From JBDHZU01 sp039812085 (GTDB lineage: Bacteria; Actinomycetota; Actinomycetes; S36-B12; UBA10799): a stretch of 6,325 nt of DNA. Position 1 is the stretch's first letter, and every line of letters starts with the position of its first letter. Below the pieces are notes generated by a model. The model worked only from the letters and a program-made list of their open reading frames with translations, made no database searches and had not been told where the DNA came from. Below, piece by piece: positions 1 to 4,315 of this stretch. The position numbers and the translations under genes are program-made. Location of the stretch: the NCBI GenBank assembly GCA_039812085.1, contig JBDHZU010000116.1, positions 1 to 6,325 on the forward strand, read 5' to 3'.

Positions 1-2
1 TC

Positions 3-236
3 CGACCTGCAGTTAAGCCTGTCCCCCAGTCGCACGGCTGCGTCCGTGCACAACGTGTCGATCAAGACTTCCTACGCAAGAAGCTGACCGTCGGCAAACG
101 CGTCCTCGTCTACGGCGACTACTGGACAGTCAAGACCGGTGCTTTTGGAACCAAGGTGACCAAGACCAAGGAAGTGACGATCAGCGTGCCCACCCGGGCA
201 ACGTCGCCGAATCACCGGCCTGTACCCATCGGCTGA
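3..236 (+). CDS. L,D-transpeptidase (YkuD family), C-terminal part only
   Basis: This open frame enters from the left edge and gives the last 77 residues of a protein. Residues 10-15 read S-H-G-C-V-R, the core of the YkuD catalytic motif; Cys13 would be the nucleophile and His11 and Arg15 the usual partners. The following stretch, with LTVGKRVLVYG at residues 28-38, matches the helix and closing beta strand (consensus 'vxxGtxVxI') that end the YkuD domain. Enzymes of this family act outside the membrane and form 3-3 cross-links in peptidoglycan or attach proteins to it; in Actinobacteria they are common. After the domain come about 39 residues, rich in Lys, Thr and Val and then Pro, which I do not recognise. 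The N-terminus, signal peptide and upstream domains lie outside the window. The family call rests on the motif and its spacing; the exact substrate is unknown. Confidence 0.78.
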   Translation, partial: RPAVKPVPQSHGCVRAQRVDQDFLRKKLTVGKRVLVYGDYWTVKTGAFGTKVTKTKEVTISVPTRATSPNHRPVPIG

Positions 237-432
237 TTCTCACCGAGCAGCCTTCATTGAGAACATAACCGGTGGCTACTTGGTCCGGCACCCTTCGTAT
301 TGTCAGCACACCATCTTGGCCCACAACGCGCGCGCAGCAGATTCGAGACTGTCTTTGTTCAGTTCATTGCGGGTCAGGAACGACTCATCGCTGTCTTAGG
401 AAGATGCGCTGGTCCTTCTCCCCACCCTTTGG

Positions 433-458
433 AGCTGGACTTCGGAGTCAGCCCAGCT
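433..458 (-). terminator. Possible weak hairpin at the end of the ion-channel gene
   Basis: AGCTG (433-437) pairs with CAGCT (454-458) and GACT (438-441) with AGTC (446-449), around a TCGG loop and with a 4-nt bulge (450-453). It overlaps the stop codon of the minus-strand gene, and no T-run follows on that strand. It could help termination between the convergent genes, but this is weak. The rest of 237-456 shows no convincing gene or RNA. Confidence 0.2.
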
Positions 459-1548
459 AGACGAAGATAAAGAAGGCGCAACCAGCCAAGAACAAAAGAA
501 TGAGAACTGCCAGCGATATGTGGTCCGCTCGCAGTGCCCAGCGTTTCTCTTCCTCAGTCCCATCTAACTGCAAGCGGTAAACGACGCACGACTCCAAAAT
601 CGTGAGGAAGATGATCACGTACGCCAAGAGATAGATCTTGTCGATCATGACGAAGTAGCCCACCGCTGGAAGCTCATCAGTGGCGTCACTATGCATCAAA
701 ACGGCAGAGATCAATGCGGTGATTGTCAGCGCCAATCGAGCATCGACTTGCTCAGGAAGCAACAAGAACGACAACAGCGTGATCGCCATGATGATCACGA
801 TCGGCACCACGAGCTTGGCGACACGAGACGTACCCGAGCGGGAAATATCCACCCCGAAGGTCGCCGTCGAATACTGGTCAGATTGATGAGCAGACGGGTC
901 ACCAAAGTTGGTATTCCACGTTTCCGTGCCGATCACCGCACTGGCATTACTGCCGGACCAACCTCCCAGAACGTTCTCCAACCTTGGACCCACGCCGGAT
1001 CCTTCTGACAATTCATAGACCAGTTCAGTCGCACTGTGACGACCGTCCTGAATCTGAATTGTCAGCGGCAGCGTGGTGCGGGGGTAGTCACGGAAATTCC
1101 ACGACTCCACAAACGCACCCTGGATACGGAAGCCTTGGTACTTCTCCCCTGAGGGCAGAGTGGTCGGTTCGTCATAGAACGGTTTGACCGTCATTCCCCA
1201 CTCGTTGATTGCGTTGGATAGGTCATAAGTGGCACTCGGATCGATTGATCCCTTCCACTTGAACCAGAGATAGAAGTCAGCAGTGAACTGATTGTCGGCC
1301 ATCGACACACTGGTGATGCCATCGACAAACATCCCGACTTTGACCTTTTCTGGCCCACCCGCAGGTGCTGCTTGCACGGGAGCCGCAGGTGAGGAAACCG
1401 CGGCATTCTGCTTCAACTTGGCCATCGTCGGATCGCTCGTTGCGGTATTTGCCGAACTCGGCAGCGCACTCACCAAACCGACAACGAGCATGCCCAAGCT
1501 GACAACAACGAGGACGAGAGATCGACCCTGCAGAAATGTTCGGCGCAC
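457..1548 (-). CDS. Pentameric ligand-gated ion channel, prokaryotic (GLIC/ELIC type)
   Basis: This is a 363-residue membrane protein with the full layout of one pLGIC subunit. Residues 1-33 are a signal peptide (Arg-Arg, a long hydrophobic core, cleavage probably near SSA at 31-33). Residues 34-66 are an Ala/Pro-rich linker. Residues 67-242 form a beta-rich extracellular domain containing FYLWFKWKG (92-100) and the Pro-loop equivalent F152-R-D-Y155-P156; the domain has no cysteine, as in other bacterial members. M1 is about 243-264 with the conserved Pro249, M2 about 268-287, M3 about 297-325 and M4 about 342-363, with a very short M3-M4 loop. Aligned by eye to GLIC as I remember it, the spacing from M2 to the Leu-Pro of the M2-M3 loop (293-294) is identical. 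This puts Asp269 at -2', Arg271 at 0', Thr277 at 6' and Ile280 at the 9' gate. An acidic -2' residue suggests cation selectivity (inference). Five copies would form a gated pore; the ligand (proton, amine or other) cannot be read from sequence. The start is GTG at 1548: the same frame has a stop codon about 30 nt upstream with no other usual start between them, and no clear Shine-Dalgarno. The gene is divergent from the permease. Confidence 0.88.
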   Translation of the reverse strand: MRRTFLQGRSLVLVVVSLGMLVVGLVSALPSSANTATSDPTMAKLKQNAAVSSPAAPVQAAPAGGPEKVKVGMFVDGITSVSMADNQFTADFYLWFKWKGSIDPSATYDLSNAINEWGMTVKPFYDEPTTLPSGEKYQGFRIQGAFVESWNFRDYPRTTLPLTIQIQDGRHSATELVYELSEGSGVGPRLENVLGGWSGSNASAVIGTETWNTNFGDPSAHQSDQYSTATFGVDISRSGTSRVAKLVVPIVIIMAITLLSFLLLPEQVDARLALTITALISAVLMHSDATDELPAVGYFVMIDKIYLLAYVIIFLTILESCVVYRLQLDGTEEEKRWALRADHISLAVLILLFLAGCAFFIFV

Positions 1549-1705
1549 GTTGGCACAGCGTAGTGATCCGCACGCTTGATCTCATGTTGTCACTTTCCGA
1601 CACCAGCCATTCCTGCTAAATCGCCTCACCCTCAAGAGGTCAATTACGCTCCCGCTGACTGAATCACTGCGTTCCGTAGTCCGAACACCGACGAATTGAG
1701 ATGGA
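1549..1705. promoter_or_regulatory. Divergent intergenic region between ion channel and permease
   Basis: These 157 bases must hold the promoters of both divergent genes. On the minus strand, TTGACC (1643-1638) could be a -35 box, with TTAGCA (1619-1614) 18 nt further as a poor -10. A small inverted repeat, CCTC-AA-GAGG (1630-1639), overlaps that -35. On the plus strand I see no good -35/-10 pair. The permease ATG at 1706 follows GAGATGGA, a weak ribosome binding site. No coding frame of note is present. The individual boxes are guesses. Confidence 0.25.
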
Positions 1706-3232
1706 ATGTCGAACTCAGCCGCACACCAACGCGTTCATACTTCTGACGCCATCAACGTGATCGTTGAAGACGCGGATGCCGATGTCGATGGCCTGAAGCG
1801 AGAGATCGGGCCGCTCAACCTGATGTCGATTGGGATTGCGGCCGTAGTCGGAGCCGGAATCTTTGTGGTGACCGGAACAGCAGCCGCCAAACATGCTGGT
1901 CCAGCCGTCATCATCTCGTTCATCATCGCCGGCATCGTGGCTGCGCTATCGGCACTGTGCTATTCCGAACTAGCCAGCATGATTCCGTTGGCAGGTTCGA
2001 CCTACTCCTACGCCTATGCCTCGATGGGTTTGACCGTCGCCTGGATCATCGGCTGGGACCTGCTCGTTGAATATCTGTTTGGGGCAGCCAACGTCGCCTC
2101 TGGCTGGTCGGGCTATTTCACCGCGTTACTCGGAGGATGGGGCATCCATCTGCCCGACTCGTTGACAACGTCCACCATTGCCGATGGCAAAGACGGCGGG
2201 ATCCTCAACGTTCCCGCCATGGTGCTGATTGGCCTGATCTCCCTGGTGCTTTACCTGGGTAGCCGACTATCAGCGGGTGCGACCACTCTGTTCGTATTCA
2301 TCAAACTGGCGACCTTGGCGTTGTTCGTCGGTGTGGGTTTGACCGCTATCAACGTGGACAACCTGACCCCATTCGTGCCGCCGAACACCGGGGAGTTTGG
2401 TGCGTTCGGGTGGAGTGGTGTGCTCACTGCTGCCGGGACCGTGTTCTACAGCTACATCTCGTTCGATGCGGTCTGTACTGCGGCGCAGGAGGCACGCAAC
2501 CCACGTCGAACCGTTCCCATTGGCGTGCTTGGCTCCCTCGGCGTCGCCACCGTGTTGTACATCTTGGTCGGCTTCGTGCTCGTGGGCTTGGTGTCCTACA
2601 CGATGTTGAACGTTGGTGATCCACTGTCTGTGGCGTTGGATCACGCTGGCCTGGAATGGGTGGCCCGAATCGTTGATGTCGGTGCAACGATCGGCTTGGC
2701 AGCGTCAGTGATGGCCCTGTTGTATGCCCAGACCCGAATCATGATGCGCATGTCGGAAGACGGCATGTTGCCCAAGCTGTTCGGCAAGGTCAGTGGCAAG
2801 ACACACACTCCGTCTGGTGCCATCTTGATCTGCGGCGTGATCGGCATGATCATGACCGGCACATTGCCGACCAGCATTTTGACCGAGTTGATTTCCATCG
2901 GCACTTTGCTGGCCTTCATCATCGTGTCCGGCGCCGTGATCGTCCTACGGCGTACTCGTCCCGACCTCAAGCGCCCATTCAAGGTTCCTGGCGGAGCAAC
3001 AATCCCCGTGCTGTCGATTCTGGCGTCATTCGGAATCATGCTGTCGCTGCCCTTCGACACCTGGCTACGACTCATCGTCTGGCTTGCCATCGGCATGGTG
3101 ATCTTCTACGCCTACTCCCGTAAGCGCGCCCAAGCCGTCATCGAAGAACGCTTACAACGCGCCCACCTCGAGTCCGAACGTGCTGCTGCCGGACTCGATA
3201 CCGGAGCCCCCAAGCCTGATCCCTTGGCCTAA
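1706..3232 (+). CDS. Amino acid permease, APC superfamily (CAT type)
   Basis: This 508-residue integral membrane protein is a secondary transporter of amino acids of the cationic-amino-acid-transporter (CAT/YfnA-like) branch. After a hydrophilic, acidic N-terminus (1-30), the motif L30-K-R-E-I-G-P-L-N-L leads into TM1, where G49-A-G-I-F53 is the unwound substrate-binding segment typical of APC carriers. TM2 (about 66-90) ends in C85-Y-S-E-L-A-S, also a family signature. TM6 carries F247-Y-S-Y-I-S-F-D-A-V, followed by the cytoplasmic QEARNPRR (261-268), matching the family pattern 'FDxxxxxxEExxNPxR'. About 12 helices can be counted, the last ending near 471, followed by a charged, probably helical tail (472-508). 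Length fits the family. Substrate is not decided by sequence; a broad or cationic amino-acid range is an inference. The gene stands alone, divergent from the ion channel, and ends 7 nt before a terminator hairpin. The ATG at 1706 is chosen because it leaves a normal N-terminus; its ribosome binding site is weak. Confidence 0.92.
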   Translation: MSNSAAHQRVHTSDAINVIVEDADADVDGLKREIGPLNLMSIGIAAVVGAGIFVVTGTAAAKHAGPAVIISFIIAGIVAALSALCYSELASMIPLAGSTYSYAYASMGLTVAWIIGWDLLVEYLFGAANVASGWSGYFTALLGGWGIHLPDSLTTSTIADGKDGGILNVPAMVLIGLISLVLYLGSRLSAGATTLFVFIKLATLALFVGVGLTAINVDNLTPFVPPNTGEFGAFGWSGVLTAAGTVFYSYISFDAVCTAAQEARNPRRTVPIGVLGSLGVATVLYILVGFVLVGLVSYTMLNVGDPLSVALDHAGLEWVARIVDVGATIGLAASVMALLYAQTRIMMRMSEDGMLPKLFGKVSGKTHTPSGAILICGVIGMIMTGTLPTSILTELISIGTLLAFIIVSGAVIVLRRTRPDLKRPFKVPGGATIPVLSILASFGIMLSLPFDTWLRLIVWLAIGMVIFYAYSRKRAQAVIEERLQRAHLESERAAAGLDTGAPKPDPLA

Positions 3233-3239
3233 GACAACT

Positions 3240-3263
3240 GAGCACGATCTTTGATCGGTGCTC
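3240..3263 (+). terminator. Terminator hairpin behind the permease gene
   Basis: GAGCAC plus GATC (3240-3249) pairs with GATC (3253-3256) and GTGCTC (3258-3263), across a TTT loop and with one bulged G at 3257. The 10-bp stem starts 7 nt after the permease stop codon. The T-run after it is poor (TCATCTG), as is often seen in actinobacteria. It separates the permease from the DUF4160-DUF2442 operon. Confidence 0.6.
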
Positions 3264-3274
3264 TCATCTGTATC

Positions 3275-3292
3275 CACAGGTACATAACTGTG
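3275..3292. promoter_or_regulatory. Inverted repeat, possible operator of the DUF4160-DUF2442 operon
   Basis: CACAG (3275-3279) and CTGTG (3288-3292) form an inverted repeat with an 8-nt spacer, 63 nt upstream of the proposed DUF4160 start. It lies between the permease terminator and the operon, where a promoter is expected. Autoregulated small modules often have such a site. Five-bp arms can arise by chance, and no good -10/-35 pair is visible, so the role is an inference. Confidence 0.25.
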
Positions 3293-3354
3293 CAGCGAAG
3301 CACGGTCACAACTTCTGTCTACGGTTCCCCGATCACTACGAAGTGGGGGGCAAC

Positions 3355-3615
3355 GTGCCAGAACTTTGCAGCTTCTTCGGTATCCGAATCACGATGTACT
3401 TTGGTGATCATTCTCCACCCCACTTCCATGCCCAGTACGGAGACGATTCAGTCAGTATCTGCATTGATAGCGGCGCCACGTTGAATGGCCATCTACCTCG
3501 ACGAGCCGCAAGACTGGTTGAAGAATGGCGAGTTCAACATGCAGATGAGTTACGCACCGCTTGGGACAACACCCAAGAAAACGAATTGCCAGATAAAATC
3601 GACCCACTGATGTGA
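3355..3615 (+). CDS. DUF4160 family protein
   Basis: This is a small protein of 86 residues. It carries the DUF4160 signature M14-Y-F-G-D-H-S-P-P-H-F-H-A-Q-Y-G (14-29), followed by L47-P-R-R-A-A-R-L-V-E-E-W (47-58) and H62-A-D-E-L-R-T-A-W (62-70), all at the usual spacing. The molecular function of the family is not established; the His/Asp-rich first motif is its most conserved part. A GTG at 3343 gives a longer version, but family members normally begin just before the 'F-[YF]-G-I' motif, so I prefer GTG at 3355 (M-P-E-L-C-S-F-F-G-I). It has a run of six G (3345-3350) four bases upstream as ribosome binding site. The gene is followed after 9 nt by a DUF2442 gene, a pairing seen repeatedly in bacteria and thought to be toxin-antitoxin-like. 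That role is an inference here. Confidence 0.85.
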   Translation: MPELCSFFGIRITMYFGDHSPPHFHAQYGDDSVSICIDSGATLNGHLPRRAARLVEEWRVQHADELRTAWDNTQENELPDKIDPLM

Positions 3616-3619
3616 GGAG
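3614..3619 (+). promoter_or_regulatory. Ribosome binding site of the DUF2442 gene
   Basis: GAGGAG is a near-perfect Shine-Dalgarno, five bases before the ATG at 3625. It overlaps the stop codon of the DUF4160 gene. This fixes the DUF2442 start and suggests coupled translation of the two genes. Confidence 0.75.
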
Positions 3620-3624
3620 TCAGC

Positions 3625-3861
3625 ATGAACATCGTGAAGGTAGACACGCATCCGTCCAGCTATGTGCTGAGCCTGACTCTAGAAGACGGTCGCACCACCA
3701 CCTATGACGTAACTCCCATGTTGTGGGGACCCGTCTTCACCCCACTAAAAGAGAACCGGGAATTGTTCGATTCAGTAGCGGTAAGCGAACACGGTGACAC
3801 TGTGGTCTGGCCGACGGGTGCCGACATCGCACCAGAAGCTTTACTCGCAGAATTCGCCTAA
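3625..3861 (+). CDS. DUF2442 family protein
   Basis: This 78-residue protein matches the short DUF2442 family across its whole length. An N-terminal beta region has L16-S-L-T-L-E-D-G-R (16-23) and Y27-D-V-T-P-M-L (27-33). Next comes V37-F-T-P-L-K (37-42), then F48-D-S-V-A-V (48-53). It ends with the most typical motif, V61-W-P-T-G-A-D-I-A-P-E-A-L-L (61-74). The fold of this family is known from Nitrosomonas protein NE0471; its biochemical role is not known. DUF2442 genes commonly follow DUF4160 genes, with the DUF2442 protein proposed as the partner or antitoxin of a small module. The ATG is supported by a strong GAGGAG. The gene closes the operon; hairpins in the following spacer probably end its transcript. 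Confidence 0.87.
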   Translation: MNIVKVDTHPSSYVLSLTLEDGRTTTYDVTPMLWGPVFTPLKENRELFDSVAVSEHGDTVVWPTGADIAPEALLAEFA

Positions 3862-3876
3862 CGCTCCCTTCATCAC

Positions 3877-3905
3877 GGGTGGAACGGTAAGAAACCGTTT
3901 CACCC
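3877..3905 (+). terminator. Hairpin behind the DUF4160-DUF2442 operon
   Basis: A 12-base arm (3877-3888, beginning GGGTGG) pairs with 3894-3905 (ending CACCC), with one G-T pair and an AAGAA loop. It starts 15 nt after the DUF2442 stop codon and is followed by TCCCTTC, a poor T-run. It is a plausible terminator for the operon. In the second repeat copy the G-to-C change (3999) breaks the second pair from the loop, so copy 1 has the intact stem. Confidence 0.5.
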
Positions 3906-3930
3906 TCCCTTCATCACGTCGGGCTAGCGC

Positions 3931-3968
3931 AAACCAAAACAGCCGCCCGAAAGGCGGCTGAATGGTTT
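3931..3968 (-). terminator. Second copy of the tRNA terminator
   Basis: CAGCCGCC (3940-3947) pairs with GGCGGCTG (3953-3960), loop CGAAA, and an outer AAACCA/TGGTTT stem extends it. It is identical to the terminator next to tRNA-Glu, 112 bp further downstream on the minus strand, and would act as a backup. It may also stop plus-strand transcripts from the DUF2442 side, though no T-run follows on that strand. Confidence 0.55.
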
Positions 3969-3987
3969 GGGTAGCCCCGACGGGAAC

Positions 3988-4097
3988 CGGGTGGAACGCT
4001 AAGAAACCGTTTCACCCTCCCTTCATCACGTCGGGCTAGCGCAAACCAAAACAGCCGCCCGAAAGGCGGCTGAATGGTTTGGGTAGCCCCGACGGGA
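3988..4097. repeat. 110-bp direct repeat, copy 2 (joined to tRNA-Glu)
   Basis: This copy runs into the functional tRNA-Glu gene: its last 14 bases (4084-4097) are tRNA positions 73 to 60. It is probably the original, since here the tRNA tail is continuous with the tRNA body and the terminator sits just downstream. The match to copy 1 stops exactly inside the T-arm (A at 3986 against T at 4098). Confidence 0.93.
4043..4080 (-). terminator. Rho-independent terminator of the tRNA-Gln/tRNA-Glu transcript
   Basis: On the minus strand an 8-bp GC-rich stem, CAGCCGCC with GGCGGCTG (4072-4065 and 4059-4052), has a TTTCG loop and is followed at once by TTTTGGTTT. An outer AAACCA/TGGTTT stem lengthens it. 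It begins a few bases after the 3' end of tRNA-Glu. Stem strength, T-run and position make this a clear terminator. Confidence 0.88.
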
Positions 4098-4156
4098 TTC
4101 GAACCCGCGCTACCGCCTTGAGAGGGCGGCGTGCTAGGCCGCTACACAACGGGGCC
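4084..4156 (-). tRNA. tRNA-Glu, anticodon CTC
   Basis: A complete 73-nt cloverleaf can be folded. The acceptor stem is GGCCCCG with CGGGGCT (one G-T pair at 1-72) and the discriminator is A. The D stem is GTGT/GCAC; the anticodon stem CCGCC/GGCGG encloses the loop CTCTCAA with anticodon CTC (reads GAG). The T-arm is GCGGG-TTCGAAT-CCCGT. CCA is not encoded. It lies 54 nt downstream of tRNA-Gln and directly before a strong terminator, so the two are probably one transcript. Its last 14 nt are repeated at 3972-3985. Confidence 0.96.
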
Positions 4157-4210
4157 CTAGCGTCTTGCTTGGAAATGCAGCCTGCGATGAAGCATCAAGC
4201 AGGACTAGCG

Positions 4211-4282
4211 CTGGGGTACCAGGACTCGAACCTAGACTAACGGAACCAGAAACCGTCGGGCTGCCAATTACCCCATACCCCA
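4211..4282 (-). tRNA. tRNA-Gln, anticodon CTG
   Basis: This is a complete 72-nt cloverleaf. The acceptor stem is TGGGGTA with TACCCCA and the discriminator is G. The anticodon stem has the T31/T39 mismatch also found in E. coli tRNA-Gln; its loop TTCTGGT gives anticodon CTG (reads CAG). The T-arm is CTAGG-TTCGAGT-CCTGG. CCA is not encoded. It starts 33 nt after the gltX stop codon on the same strand. In bacteria without glutaminyl-tRNA synthetase this tRNA is charged with Glu by GltX and then amidated by GatCAB. Confidence 0.95.
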
Positions 4283-4295
4283 AGAAGGCTCAACC

Positions 4296-4301
4296 ACTAT
4301 A
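4296..4301 (-). promoter_or_regulatory. Possible -10 box of the tRNA promoter
   Basis: TATAGT (read on the minus strand) matches the -10 consensus at five of six positions and lies 13 nt before the 5' end of tRNA-Gln, implying a leader of only a few bases. The -35 region (around 4319-4324, GCCAGC) is poor. The tRNAs may also be read through from gltX, since no terminator is evident in the 33-nt gap. Confidence 0.4.
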
Positions 4302-4315
4302 CCCATGCCGGGGTT

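Larger units (their letters stand above)
3876..3985. repeat. 110-bp direct repeat, copy 1 (distal to tRNA-Glu)
   Basis: Copy 1 is identical to 3988-4097 except for one base: G at 3887 against C at 3999. The period is 112 bp and only two bases separate the copies. In minus-strand order it holds the last 14 nt of tRNA-Glu (3985-3972, tRNA positions 60-73), the tRNA terminator hairpin (3931-3968), an inverted match to the acceptor end (3917-3926) and a second hairpin (3877-3905). The tRNA fragment here has no tRNA body attached, so it is a vestige. Confidence 0.93.
3864..4030. repeat. 14-bp direct repeat, three copies
   Basis: CTCCCTTCATCACG occurs at 3864-3877, 3905-3918 and 4017-4030. The last two are part of the 110-bp duplication. 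The first lies just outside it, right after the DUF2442 stop codon, so it needs a separate origin. The copies are 41 and 112 bases apart. The extra copy could have served as a pairing site for slippage or recombination. No protein-binding role can be claimed. Confidence 0.7.

Noticed and set aside
272..460. 62-residue open frame on the plus strand in the 237-456 spacer
   Set aside because: It starts at GTG without a ribosome binding site, has a composition rich in Arg, Ser, Cys and Trp with no motif, and runs into the convergent ion-channel gene.
1587..1621. TTGTCA with TAAAT as a plus-strand promoter for the permease
   Set aside because: The spacer is over 20 nt and the -10 match is poor.
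2641..3096. 151-residue minus-strand frame inside the permease gene
   Set aside because: It is a shadow of the permease: no ribosome binding site, no motif, and the plus-strand frame clearly matches a family.
3270..3278. DnaA-box-like GTATCCACA
   Set aside because: It matches the TTATCCACA consensus at eight of nine positions, but it is single, with no cluster, AT-rich region or dnaA/dnaN nearby.
3251..3484. 77-residue open frame overlapping the DUF4160 gene
   Set aside because: It begins inside the terminator stem and shares its second half with the well-supported DUF4160 frame.
3972..3985. Second tRNA-Glu gene or tRNA pseudogene
   Set aside because: Only the last 14 nt are present; no anticodon or D-arm sequence follows, so it is just a fragment carried by the duplication.
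3876..4097. The direct repeats as a CRISPR array
   Set aside because: There are only two long units with a 2-nt gap and no spacers, and the units contain a tRNA tail and terminator.
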